Both the position numbers and the translations under genes were made by a program. Below the pieces are notes generated by a model. It worked only from the letters and a program-made list of their open reading frames with translations. It had not been told where the DNA came from and did not search any database. DNA of 34,100 nt, taken from the IMG/VR virus record IMGVR_UViG_3300050138_000120, positions 1 through 34,100 of that record; one strand, 5' to 3'. Shown here in pieces: positions 19,099-27,441 of this stretch; position 1 is the stretch's first letter, and every line of letters begins with the position of its first letter. The DNA is from a virus.

Positions 19099-21429
19099 AT
19101 GGTTCCAGCCTCCGCCGCTCAGACAGGCCCCAGCGGTCCGCCGCCCGGCGTGACACCCTCGCCGACCCCGAGCAACGGCAAGAATCCGCTCATTCGCGCG
19201 CTCGGCCTGCAGCAACTGCTCCAGCGCGACGCCGAGAAACCCCCTGAAGCGCAGACCGTCGACGACGAGCGTGCGCTGACCGCGCTCGCGAGCCACGTGC
19301 GCGCGGCCTGGGGCCGCAACAAGCTGGCGAAGCAGAAGATCGACATGAAACTGCTGTCATGCCTGCGTGAGCGGCGCGGCCTGTACTCGCCGAGTGCGCT
19401 CGCCGCGATGCAACTTGCCAACGGCGGCATGAACATCGTCAAGGCGGACCTGACCGAAACGAAGTGTCGTGCCGCTTCCGCTTGGATTCGTGAGATCGTG
19501 CTGCCAGTGGGCGAGCAGCCGTGGGGTGTCGACCCTGACCCGATCCCCGACCTGCCGATGTCGATCAAGAAGGGCATCGTGCAGAAAGCGCTCGATGGCG
19601 CGAATCAGGCGATGCAGCAGATCGCGCAGAGCGGTGGCGGCACGATGAGCAAGGAGGAGTTCAAAGCCCTCGCCGTGCAACTCGGTGACAAGCTGCGCGA
19701 CGATACCGAGCACGCGCTCGTGAAGGAGGCTGCCAAGCGAGCCGCGCGCATGGAGAAGCACATCGCCGAGCGGCTCGATCAAGGCGGCTACGAGGCCGCG
19801 ATGGACGGCTTCGTCGAGGACTTCGTGACCTACCCGGCCGCGATCCTGAAGGGACCGATCTACAAGCGGCACAAGATGCTCGAGTGGGGCGCCGGCTTCA
19901 AACCGTTGGTGAGCGACAACCCGGCGCAGAGCTGGGAGCGCGTCAGCCCGTTCGACATCTACCCGGCGCCGAGTGCGAAGACGCCGCAGAAGGGCGACCT
20001 GATCGAACGGATTCGCTTCCAGCGTGACGAACTGCACGCTCTGAAGGGTTTGCCGGACTACAAGGACGACGAGATCGACAAGGCTCTCGTCGACTACTCG
20101 AACGGTCACCTCGAAGGGTGGTTGTGGACCGAGGCCGAGCGACAGCGGCTCGAGCAAGAGTCGCTTTACATGTGGCTGTCGCCACCGGGCGTCATCGACG
20201 CTCTCAGCTTCTGGGGCAACGTGCCCGGCTGGAAGCTGATGACCTGGGGCGTCACGACGGTCGACAAAGAAGCGATCGAAGACACGAAGGACTACGAATG
20301 CAACGTGCTGCTATGCGGCAAGTACGTGCTCTACGCAGCGTTGAACCCGGACCCGCTGTGCCAGCGGCCGTACCGCAAGGCCTGCTACGACGAGGTGCCC
20401 GGCGCGTTCTGGGGTCGCTCGATCCCTGACCTGTGCAGCACCAGCCAGAAGATGTGCGACGCCATTGCCTGCGCGCTGGCTGACAACCTGAGCATGGCGA
20501 GCGGGCCGATGGTCTGGGTGCACGCCGACCGGTTCGCTGACGGCGAGAACACGCTCGAGTTGTTCCCGTGGAAGGTCTGGCAGCTCAAGAGCGACCCGAC
20601 CCAAGGCGTGAATCCAGGCATGGGCTTCTGGCAGGCCGACGACCGCAGTGCGGCGCTGATGGCGACCTACGAGAAGTGGGAAGTCCGCGCCGATGACGCC
20701 ACCGGCATCCCGCGCTACACCTACGGCAACGAGCGTGCAGGCGGCAGCGCCGACACAGCCACGGGCCTGAGCATGCTGATGAACAACGCAGCCAAGGGCC
20801 TGCGTCGCGCGATCTCGAACATCGACCTGAACGTGATCAGCGCCACGATCGGCGACACGTTCGTCAACGAGATGCTCTACAACCCCGACACCTCGATCAA
20901 AGGTGCGTGCACCGTGGTGCCGCGCGGCGCCGCGGCGATCCTGATCAAGGAATCGGCGCAGCAGCGGCGTATGCAGTGGCTGCAGCTCGTTACCGGCAAC
21001 CCGGTGCTGTCGCAACTGCTTGGGCCGAAGTACATCGCCGAGAGCCTGCGCATGGTCGCGGCTTCGCTCGAGATGCCGGTCGAAGACGTCACGCCCAGCG
21101 AGGACGAAGTAGAGCAGCAGGTGGCAGCCCAGGCTCAAGCCGCGCAAGCGCAGGGTCAGCAGCAGATCCAGACCGTGCAGGCGCAAGAGGCCGCGATCGG
21201 TCAGCGCGAGCAGCAGGCGCAGAACACGAAGATCATCGGCGAGATCGTCACGGAAGCTGTCACGGCCTCGCTGAAAGGCACGCCGTTCAGTGAGGCCTCT
21301 GAGAGCAGTGCCGCGGTCTCGGGTCGTGCGGCCGGCGCGACAGCGCAGCAAGCGCTCGGTGCTTCGGGCGCGGCTGCACCGCAGCAACAGCCGCAGCCAG
21401 CGCAGCAGCCAGCACCCGCACCTGCTTGA
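19099..21429 (+). CDS. Portal protein (776 aa)
   Basis: Position directly after terminase, large size and the sequence pattern identify the portal. Visible parts: a disordered N-terminus, a stem-like helical part (SWERVSPFDIYPAPSAKTPQ and preceding), the wing region (NVLLCGKYVLYAALNPDPLC, then YDEVPGAFWGRSIPDLCSTS), and a Gln/Ala-rich C-terminal coil (about 690-776) reminiscent of the barrel of P22-like portals. It forms the dodecameric vertex ring for packaging and tail attachment. The ATG at 19099 has only a weak ribosome-binding site. Confidence 0.85.
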   Translation: MVPASAAQTGPSGPPPGVTPSPTPSNGKNPLIRALGLQQLLQRDAEKPPEAQTVDDERALTALASHVRAAWGRNKLAKQKIDMKLLSCLRERRGLYSPSALAAMQLANGGMNIVKADLTETKCRAASAWIREIVLPVGEQPWGVDPDPIPDLPMSIKKGIVQKALDGANQAMQQIAQSGGGTMSKEEFKALAVQLGDKLRDDTEHALVKEAAKRAARMEKHIAERLDQGGYEAAMDGFVEDFVTYPAAILKGPIYKRHKMLEWGAGFKPLVSDNPAQSWERVSPFDIYPAPSAKTPQKGDLIERIRFQRDELHALKGLPDYKDDEIDKALVDYSNGHLEGWLWTEAERQRLEQESLYMWLSPPGVIDALSFWGNVPGWKLMTWGVTTVDKEAIEDTKDYECNVLLCGKYVLYAALNPDPLCQRPYRKACYDEVPGAFWGRSIPDLCSTSQKMCDAIACALADNLSMASGPMVWVHADRFADGENTLELFPWKVWQLKSDPTQGVNPGMGFWQADDRSAALMATYEKWEVRADDATGIPRYTYGNERAGGSADTATGLSMLMNNAAKGLRRAISNIDLNVISATIGDTFVNEMLYNPDTSIKGACTVVPRGAAAILIKESAQQRRMQWLQLVTGNPVLSQLLGPKYIAESLRMVAASLEMPVEDVTPSEDEVEQQVAAQAQAAQAQGQQQIQTVQAQEAAIGQREQQAQNTKIIGEIVTEAVTASLKGTPFSEASESSAAVSGRAAGATAQQALGASGAAAPQQQPQPAQQPAPAPA

Positions 21430-21462
21430 CGAGTTGCATCCGCGCAACGATACTGCGCGCCA

Positions 21463-21714
21463 ATGCACTACGGAGCAACGCAGCTCGAATTCCTCAAGCG
21501 ACTCGGGATGTCGCCGGACGGGCAGCAGCTCATAGGGCTGATCCAGGCAGAGATCGCGGAATGCAATCAGACGCTGCGGAAATCGACAGGCGAGCAACTC
21601 CTGCGTGAGCAGGGCAAGGCGCTCTTTCTCGACGAGTTCCTGCGGAAAATGACACAAACCCAGTCTGTCCAGATCGTGCCAAGGCGACCCACGCTTATCG
21701 ACACGTCTGCTTAA
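21463..21714 (+). CDS. Small phage head-region protein (83 aa)
   Basis: MHYGATQLEFLKRLGMSPDG, QQLIGLIQAEIAECNQTLRK and STGEQLLREQGKALFLDEFL describe a helical protein with regular heptads, possibly a small coiled coil. It lies between portal and scaffold, a common place for small helical proteins of unknown role. A weak ribosome-binding site precedes the ATG. No family is recognised. Confidence 0.72.
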   Translation: MHYGATQLEFLKRLGMSPDGQQLIGLIQAEIAECNQTLRKSTGEQLLREQGKALFLDEFLRKMTQTQSVQIVPRRPTLIDTSA

Positions 21715-21784
21715 AGAGGGAACCGCATCTTGCATCCCCGACGAACCCCAGCCACTTCTGTGTCTCTGGATCGTGGAGAAATGA

Positions 21785-22732
21785 ATGCCGGTTTCATTGA
21801 GTCCCGAAACCCGTGTCCCTCGACAGGTTGCTGAACGAGCAGCTCGCGCTGCCGAACGGTATAAACCTGCTGAACCGGACGCCGCCATCCCCGCAGCCGT
21901 TGCCGACCCGGCCTTGCCGCCAGCCGCATCCGTTGCCACCCCTGCCGAACCTCCGGCCGACCCGCGCCACGCTGACCCTGCCTACTGGAAAGCCCGCTTC
22001 GACGTCACGTCGGGGCTGCTCACCAAGGAACGCATGGATCGACGTGGCGAGCGAGACGGCCTGAATCTGCAGGTTGCCAGTCTGCAAGAAAAGCTACGTC
22101 AGACCCGGGCAGCCAAGGCTGCTCCCGCCACGATCGATCTCGCGAAGTTCTTCACTCCGCAGCAGATCGAAACCTACGGCGAAGAGCAGTGCCTCGTGAT
22201 GGCCCAGACAGCCACCACCGCTGCGATCGCGAGCGCTCAGGAACTCATCACCGCCGAGGTTCGGCCGTTGAAAGAGCAGAACGAGCGTCGCGAAGCCGAA
22301 GCGAAGGCCGACGCGCAAGCCAGATTCGAGGACGCGCTCACCGCAGCGTGGCCCAACTGGCGCGTAGAAGACCCCGACCAGAAGTGGCGGGATTGGCTTC
22401 AGGAAGAAGACGAGAACGGTGCTGTGCGCCAGCAAATCCTCGACATTCATATTCGAGACGGCAACGTCCCGAAAATCATGCGGATTCGCAAGTTGTACGA
22501 GAAGATGATGCAGCCGGCGCTTCGCGCGCCGCCTGTGGCGCCCTCGGGCAACGGTGCCGGCCTGCCGCTCGATGCAGACCCTCCTCGTCGAGAGGATGTG
22601 GAAGCCTTGACATACCCGTCAAAAGCGGACATCAAGGACTTCTACACTCGCTCGACGCTGGGCAAGGTGAAGGATGACGAACGGACCAAGTTCGAGGCTC
22701 GATTGAAGCTGGGGCCAGCCGCCCGCCACTGA
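21785..22732 (+). CDS. Scaffolding protein (315 aa)
   Basis: The N-terminal third is Ala/Pro-rich and probably disordered (residues 1-65). A long charged helical middle follows (LLTKERMDRRGERDGLNLQV, LQEKLRQTRAAKAAP, EQNERREAEAKADAQARFE) and a basic C-terminus (DIKDFYTRSTLGKVKDDERT). High charge, helicity and position before the capsid gene fit a procapsid scaffolding protein. The ATG at 21785 has GGAG 7 nt upstream; an overlapping ATG in another frame at 21781 is not used. Assembly role is inferred from place and composition. Confidence 0.82.
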   Translation: MPVSLSPETRVPRQVAERAARAAERYKPAEPDAAIPAAVADPALPPAASVATPAEPPADPRHADPAYWKARFDVTSGLLTKERMDRRGERDGLNLQVASLQEKLRQTRAAKAAPATIDLAKFFTPQQIETYGEEQCLVMAQTATTAAIASAQELITAEVRPLKEQNERREAEAKADAQARFEDALTAAWPNWRVEDPDQKWRDWLQEEDENGAVRQQILDIHIRDGNVPKIMRIRKLYEKMMQPALRAPPVAPSGNGAGLPLDADPPRREDVEALTYPSKADIKDFYTRSTLGKVKDDERTKFEARLKLGPAARH

Positions 22733-22776
22733 TCGTGGTGGGTGGCTGAAAGAACCACCTTCTTTGGAGAGATGAA

Positions 22777-23709
22777 ATGACTGGAGTCGCACGAGCGTCC
22801 GGTATTCCGGACTATGGCCCGTCAGGGACCATCAACTTCGACCCCGAGCTGTACAGCGGCAAGTTGGTCGAAAAGTTCTACAAGACCACCGTCTTCGGCG
22901 AGATCGCTTCGACCGACTACGAGGGCGAAATCGCGGGCTACGGTGCCTCGGTGAAGATCCGCACGATTCCCGACGTCACGGTCAGTGACTACGTGATCGG
23001 TGCAGGACTGACGCCGCAGTATCCCGGCAACAACAGCGTCACGCTGTCGATCAATCAGGCCAAGAGCTTCAACGTCGCGCTGTCGACGGTGGACTCGCGG
23101 CAATCGGACCTTGACTTGGCGGACATCTTCGCCAACGACGGCTCGATTCAACTGAAGATCAGCGCCGACGCCGACATGCTGGTGACGATCCCGTCCGAGG
23201 TGGCCGCGTTCAACCAAGGACCGGACGCCGGCCAGGATAGCGCCAACATCAACCTGGGTACCTCGACGTCGCCCGTTTCGCTCGACAAGACCACCGTGCT
23301 TGACTTCATCGTCAACTGCGGTCAGGTTCTCGACGAGACGAACGTGTCGGACGAGGGTCGCTGGATGGTGCTGCCGCCTTCGGGCATCGCGGCGATCAAG
23401 AAGAGCGATCTGCGTATCGCATCGCTGGCCGGTGACGGCGTGTCGATCCTGCGCAACGGCAAGGTGGGCGAGATCGATCGCTTCACCCTCTACCAATCGC
23501 GCAACCTGCTGACGCAATCGAGCCCAGGCCCCGCGACCTACGTGATGTTCGGCCACAGCGCCGGTCTCACGTTCGCGAGCCAGATCGTCGAGTGCCAGAT
23601 GATCGACAACCCGAACGACTTCGGCTACATCATCCGGGGCCTCATGGTCTTCGGGTACGAAGTCATCGGGCCGAACTACGTCGGCACGGCGGTTTGCGTG
23701 TTCAGCTAA
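22777..23709 (+). CDS. Major capsid protein (310 aa)
   Basis: MTGVARASGIPDYGPSGTIN then YSGKLVEKFYKTTVFGEIAS and GEIAGYGASVKIRTIPDVTV resemble HK97-fold coat proteins, with the N-arm, E-loop and P-domain order typical of phage MCPs. Further blocks (DFIVNCGQVLDETNVSDEGR, WMVLPPSGIAAIKKSDL and C-terminal VFGYEVIGPNYVGTAVCVFS) are consistent with a coat subunit. Location after scaffold and a strong terminator at 23986 after the next gene support high expression. The ATG at 22777 follows GGAGAGATGAA. Confidence 0.88.
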   Translation: MTGVARASGIPDYGPSGTINFDPELYSGKLVEKFYKTTVFGEIASTDYEGEIAGYGASVKIRTIPDVTVSDYVIGAGLTPQYPGNNSVTLSINQAKSFNVALSTVDSRQSDLDLADIFANDGSIQLKISADADMLVTIPSEVAAFNQGPDAGQDSANINLGTSTSPVSLDKTTVLDFIVNCGQVLDETNVSDEGRWMVLPPSGIAAIKKSDLRIASLAGDGVSILRNGKVGEIDRFTLYQSRNLLTQSSPGPATYVMFGHSAGLTFASQIVECQMIDNPNDFGYIIRGLMVFGYEVIGPNYVGTAVCVFS

Positions 23710-23764
23710 TCGCAGTAGGATCGGGGCCTCTGCGCCCCGGTCCACTGCAACAGGAGATTCGACG

Positions 23765-23965
23765 ATGAAGACCAGCAACCCCTACGGCGCGAACTACGAC
23801 GTTCTCGTGCCGCCCGCGACGATCCAGAAGGAGCAGGCACAGGCCAGCAAGAAGGCCCGCGCTCGCTACCCGGACAAACCCCTCGGCCCGGGTCTCGGCG
23901 ACCCGGCGACGGGCAAGCCGTTCCGGCGAGCCCTGACCCCCGGCACGTCGCCGACCGGCTCCTGA
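23765..23965 (+). CDS. Small head protein (66 aa)
   Basis: MKTSNPYGANYDVLVPPATI, QKEQAQASKKARARYPDKPL and GPGLGDPATGKPFRRALTPG describe a small basic protein rich in Lys, Pro and Gly. The ATG has AGGAG well placed. It lies between capsid and a terminator, so it may be a highly expressed decoration or cement protein; that is inference. Confidence 0.7.
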   Translation: MKTSNPYGANYDVLVPPATIQKEQAQASKKARARYPDKPLGPGLGDPATGKPFRRALTPGTSPTGS

Positions 23966-23985
23966 GCCACGGCAACGACGGTCTA

Positions 23986-24009
23986 ACCGGCGCTTAGGCG
24001 CCGGTTTTT
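23986..24009 (+). terminator. Rho-independent terminator after the capsid cluster
   Basis: ACCGGCGC (23986-23993) pairs perfectly with GCGCCGGT (23998-24005) around TTAG, followed by five T (24005-24009). It lies just after the 66-aa head gene and before the 49-aa basic protein, so the capsid genes and the next genes may be transcribed at different levels. Confidence 0.88.
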
Positions 24010-24061
24010 CGATCCGCCCTCGTGGTGAGGACTGATCGCAAAACCTCACCGGAGAATGACG

Positions 24062-24211
24062 ATGGCAACGATGAAGAAACCGATGGTAAAAAAGGCGGTC
24101 AAGGCCGCGAAGATGCCCAAGGCGATGATGTCCACCACTGCGCCGATCAAGGGCGCGAAGATGCCGAGCAAGACGCCGAAGATGATGTTCGGCAAAGCAT
24201 CCAAGAAGTAG
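24062..24211 (+). CDS. Lysine/methionine-rich small protein (49 aa)
   Basis: The ATG at 24062 has CGGAG 7 nt upstream; an ATG two codons earlier is too close to it. The product MATMKKPMVKKAVKAAKMPK followed by AMMSTTAPIKGAKMPSKTPK and MMFGKASKK is extremely rich in Lys and Met, has no acidic residue, and is probably unfolded alone. Such a polycation could condense or neutralise DNA within the head or bind the capsid interior. It follows a terminator, so it may depend on readthrough or an unseen promoter. No family is recognised. Confidence 0.72.
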   Translation: MATMKKPMVKKAVKAAKMPKAMMSTTAPIKGAKMPSKTPKMMFGKASKK

Positions 24212-24241
24212 CAACCCCCACGAGCAAACGGAGCCTATTCC

Positions 24242-24679
24242 ATGCTTACCGATCAGCAAGAGAAGACCCTTTCCAACGCCCAACAGCGCTCCGCGAAGCG
24301 TCGTCAGGACAAGCAATTCCCGCATGTCGTCAACGTCAACGATGGGCGCCTGATGCCCAACGTTCTTGCGCTGCGCAACCACAAGGACTACCGGGTCTAC
24401 CAGGGGCCGAAAGACGCTTCGACGGCTGATCGGTTGCGCTGGCTGCAGGGCGTCTCGAAGACACCCAAGGTGACGAACAGCCTAGCCGAGGCCGATGATT
24501 TCGATGTCGGCAAGGCAACGAAGGACGATCTCATCGTCTTCGCGATGGAGCAGTACGGAGCACCGATCGATCCGGCGATGGACATCCGCACCATGCGCAA
24601 AAAGGTCGTCGAGATGGCCGAGAAGGCTGCGGCGCAAGGCACAGCCTTGCCGGCTGAAGAAACGAGCGATCTCACGTGA
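24242..24679 (+). CDS. Hypothetical head/neck protein (145 aa)
   Basis: MLTDQQEKTLSNAQQRSAKR begins with a basic helix. The middle (HVVNVNDGRLMPNVLALRNH and KDYRVYQGPKDASTADRLRW) reads as a beta-rich domain and the C-terminus (DDLIVFAMEQYGAPIDPAMD, then RTMRKKVVEMAEKAA) as helices. Its position before the adaptor and its GTGA overlap suggest a head-completion or connector-region protein. No family is recognised with certainty. Confidence 0.72.
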   Translation: MLTDQQEKTLSNAQQRSAKRRQDKQFPHVVNVNDGRLMPNVLALRNHKDYRVYQGPKDASTADRLRWLQGVSKTPKVTNSLAEADDFDVGKATKDDLIVFAMEQYGAPIDPAMDIRTMRKKVVEMAEKAAAQGTALPAEETSDLT

Positions 24680-25323
24680 TCTTGGCGGCCACGATCCTCG
24701 ATAGCGTAGCGACGACTCTGCTCGACGTTGCGCATCGGACGTGGCCCACCCTCGAGCTTCTCGGCTACTTGAACGAGGCGATGAACGCCACCGCGGCGGC
24801 GCGACCGGCTGACTTCTACGTCCTTGAATTATCGACGGCGCTCGTGGCCGGTGTGATCCAAGAGTTGCCTGATGGCGGCATCCTGTTGATCGATGTGCCG
24901 CGCAACACGGGCGGGCGTATCGTCACCCAGGTCGACAAGAGCCTGCTCGACGAGGCCGACCGCTTCTGGCCTGCAGCCACGCCGCAAGCCCAAGTCGAGA
25001 GCTTCACGTTCGACCCACGCAACCCACGTCGTTTCGTGTGCTTTCCGCCGAACAACGGCATAGGCATGGTCGATCTCGTCTTCGGCTCGGTGCCGCCCGC
25101 GCTCACCTACGAGAACGGCAGTGAAGAGATGCCGTGTCCTGACTCGTATCAGACGCCGTTGACGAACTTCGTACTCGCGAAGGCCTACGCGAAGAACAGC
25201 AAGCGGCAGGATCTCGTGAAGACCAGCAGCTACATGCAGATGTGGGGTCAGGCCCTCGGTCTCGAATCGCAAGCTATCGCCGCCGCCTCCACGAAGGTCG
25301 CATCGGCGCCAGGGACCGCATGA
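24676..25323 (+). CDS. Head-tail adaptor protein, DUF6682-like (215 aa)
   Basis: The GTG at 24676 overlaps the preceding TGA. The order of an N-terminal helix (SVATTLLDVAHRTWPTLELL then GYLNEAMNATAAARP), a beta domain (IQELPDGGILLIDVPRNTGG) and C-terminal helices (SYQTPLTNFVLAKAYAKNSK) resembles gatekeeper/adaptor proteins of short-tailed phages, grouped in DUF6682. It would join portal and tail. I recognise the style rather than strict motifs, so the family label is provisional. It is followed by an ATGA overlap. Confidence 0.72.
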   Translation: MILAATILDSVATTLLDVAHRTWPTLELLGYLNEAMNATAAARPADFYVLELSTALVAGVIQELPDGGILLIDVPRNTGGRIVTQVDKSLLDEADRFWPAATPQAQVESFTFDPRNPRRFVCFPPNNGIGMVDLVFGSVPPALTYENGSEEMPCPDSYQTPLTNFVLAKAYAKNSKRQDLVKTSSYMQMWGQALGLESQAIAAASTKVASAPGTA

Positions 25324-25982
25324 ACATCGTCAGCATCAACGATCAACTCGCGAACGTCGCCCAGGTGTGCCGCAAGGCCCCGACGCCGACGCTGCGGCAC
25401 GCCTACATGCGTGCCTTCCGTGAGTTCTGCCAGCAATCGCAATGGCTGCGCACGAACATCCCCGGCCTGACGGTCGCGAACACGCCGCAGTATTCGATGG
25501 GCAACGATCCGCAGCTCGACATCATGGGCATCTTCGCGATGCAAGGCACCCGGAACGCGAACACGCCACCAGGGCCGCAGACCTTCCCGATCGTGCCGAG
25601 CGATTCGAGCAACTGGGACCCGAATTTTCCGGCGCAGCAGCCGAACAGGTACCAGTACATCCCCGAGGGGCAGTTCGCGCTCAATCCGACACCAGATATC
25701 GTCTACCCACTGGTGATCACGCTGATCATCGCGCCGAAAGAAGGCGCCGTGAACGTGCCTGAGTCGCCACTGATCAAGTGGAGCAACGACATCGAAGCCG
25801 GTGCGCTCGAGTACCTGCTCGCGCTGCCGGGCATGCCTTGGACTGACAAGGTGACGGCAACTGCAAAAGGCAAGGAGTTTCGCTCCGGCATCGCGAACGC
25901 CAAGGCTGATGCGCAGCGCAGCTACAACGTGGGCTCGCAGCGGGCCCGTCCGCGGCAATTCATCATGGGGTCACTCACATGA
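25320..25982 (+). CDS. Neck/tail tube-like structural protein (220 aa)
   Basis: The ATG at 25320 overlaps the adaptor stop (ATGA); the longer open frame upstream is inside the adaptor gene. MNIVSINDQLANVAQVCRKA and LRHAYMRAFREFCQQSQWLR begin like podovirus gp11-style or neck proteins, and VYPLVITLIIAPKEGAVNVP then LEYLLALPGMPW and FRSGIANAKADAQR give a beta core plus a helical end. A nozzle or tail-tube role is inferred from position between the adaptor and tail proteins. Confidence 0.7.
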   Translation: MNIVSINDQLANVAQVCRKAPTPTLRHAYMRAFREFCQQSQWLRTNIPGLTVANTPQYSMGNDPQLDIMGIFAMQGTRNANTPPGPQTFPIVPSDSSNWDPNFPAQQPNRYQYIPEGQFALNPTPDIVYPLVITLIIAPKEGAVNVPESPLIKWSNDIEAGALEYLLALPGMPWTDKVTATAKGKEFRSGIANAKADAQRSYNVGSQRARPRQFIMGSLT

Positions 25983-26785
25983 CTGGCTTCAGCGTCACCC
26001 CGGTCGGTGCGTTCCCTCCTGCGGAAGACGAGGGGTTCCCGCAGTTCATTCAATGGCAGGCGTTGGGCGTCGATCTCGGCGGTCCGGACGCCGACACAGT
26101 GGACTTCGAGGGCGGACTCACGGCTACGCGCGGAACAGGAGAGAACGCGAACGTCGTCACAGTCAGCACGGGCCTGCAGTGGGAACTCGACGGAACACCG
26201 CTAGGCGATACGAACGTGAGTGTCGTGGATCTCGGCGCCGGCCTCACCGCTGCGCGCGGCACAGGCGCCGAGGCGAACACGCTACTCATTGCGGTCGAAT
26301 CAACGCCACCGTCATCCTTCATCCAGTGGCAGCAGGACGGCGGGAACGTTGGTGATGCGTTCGTGCAGGTGGCTGACGTCATCAGCCCGTTGACAGTCAC
26401 CCACGATACCGGTCTTGCCGACAACACCATCCGGCTCACGGTCGATCTACCGAGCCCCGACATTGCGTGGCGCGATGCGCCGGCTGACACGACGCTCACG
26501 ATCGACGACAACCAGAACGGCATCTCAACCAGCGGCACGACGGGGACGCAGAATGTCGTGATCCCGGCTGATACGGGTGACCCCGCTGTTGACCTACCGG
26601 ACGGCGCATCGGTGCTGGTTTACCAAGACGGCGCTGCGGGCTTCGAGATCACGGTGCAGAGCGGCATGACACTGAATGTCCGCGACGGTTTGACGCCGTT
26701 TTCGGCGGGTCAGTTTGCTACTGTCACGATCCTCAAGCGTCGCGCGAACACCTACATTCTCTGTGGTGACCTGGGGGCCGCGTGA
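25979..26785 (+). CDS. Tail/fibre-type structural protein with three internal repeats (268 aa)
   Basis: Residues about 23-63, 66-106 and 114-156 are three copies of a 41-45 aa beta repeat marked by (I/L)QW, a central (D/V)(F/L)-G-LT sequence and an (L)TVS/LTVD strand. The C-terminal 75 residues (NVVIPADTGDPAVDL, then VLVYQDGAAGFEITVQ and ATVTILKRRANTYILCGDLG) look like a fibre tip seen in phage tail proteins. It is coupled by ATGA to the gene before and by GTGA to the SPRY gene after. Function is probably receptor-side or head-decoration; that is inferred. Confidence 0.72.
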   Translation: MTGFSVTPVGAFPPAEDEGFPQFIQWQALGVDLGGPDADTVDFEGGLTATRGTGENANVVTVSTGLQWELDGTPLGDTNVSVVDLGAGLTAARGTGAEANTLLIAVESTPPSSFIQWQQDGGNVGDAFVQVADVISPLTVTHDTGLADNTIRLTVDLPSPDIAWRDAPADTTLTIDDNQNGISTSGTTGTQNVVIPADTGDPAVDLPDGASVLVYQDGAAGFEITVQSGMTLNVRDGLTPFSAGQFATVTILKRRANTYILCGDLGAA

Positions 26786-27441
26786 GCCTCGCCTCGCTCG
26801 CCGGGGCGCGCATTCCCCACTCCGGGGGTTCAGAGCGTCCGATCTTGTGGTCAGCCACAGATATCGCAGCGTCGTGGGTTCTTTCCGGAGGATTGAAGAC
26901 CGCGAGCGCGCCCGGGTCTCCTACAGCGACTTTTGGCGCTCGTTGTGATACCTATGTAGGCAGTGGGAAACGGTATTTCGAGGTGCGCGCATCAGCTAAC
27001 CCGTCTTCTAATGACGGGAGACAAGCGTGCATGGGACTAGCATCAGCATCCTACGTCGCTGACAGCACTGAAGTCTTGTGGAACAGCCCTGACCGGTGGG
27101 CACTTCTTCGCGGTACCCCATGCGTTTCTGAGCACAACGGTGCGTTAGGCGACGGACCCGTCGGTAGCTTTGGCGTCACGCCATCGATTCACATGATCGC
27201 GATCGATTTCACCACTGGCAACATGTGGTGGGGTAGCGCGGGTTCGTGGGTCCGTACAAACCATTCAACTGCCGACCCAAACACAGGGGTCAGTCCTTTG
27301 TTTAATGACGTTCTGGAGCCGGTTACCTTCGCTGCAACTGCGGACGCTGCGACGAACGCACTCGTTTTTACTCCCTTTTTCAGCGCCGCCGAATTCACCT
27401 ACGCCATTCCAACGGGGTATAAAGCCTTCGACGCAGCATGA
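26782..27441 (+). CDS. SPRY-domain virion protein (219 aa)
   Basis: Marks of the SPRY/B30.2 fold are GKRYFEVRA (about 62-70), MGLASASYVADSTEVL, IDFTTGNMWWGSAGSW and the C-terminal FTYAIPTGYKAF. In phages this fold usually mediates binding on virion surfaces or tail tips. The GTG at 26782 overlaps the preceding stop. Codon use is less GC-biased than in the head genes, consistent with recent exchange. An adhesin role is inferred from fold and place. Confidence 0.82.
   Translation: MSLASLAGARIPHSGGSERPILWSATDIAASWVLSGGLKTASAPGSPTATFGARCDTYVGSGKRYFEVRASANPSSNDGRQACMGLASASYVADSTEVLWNSPDRWALLRGTPCVSEHNGALGDGPVGSFGVTPSIHMIAIDFTTGNMWWGSAGSWVRTNHSTADPNTGVSPLFNDVLEPVTFAATADAATNALVFTPFFSAAEFTYAIPTGYKAFDAA

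Noticed and set aside
20311-21939. 542-aa minus-strand frame
   Set aside because: Shadow of the portal and following genes; composition is low-complexity Arg/Leu and no motif is present.
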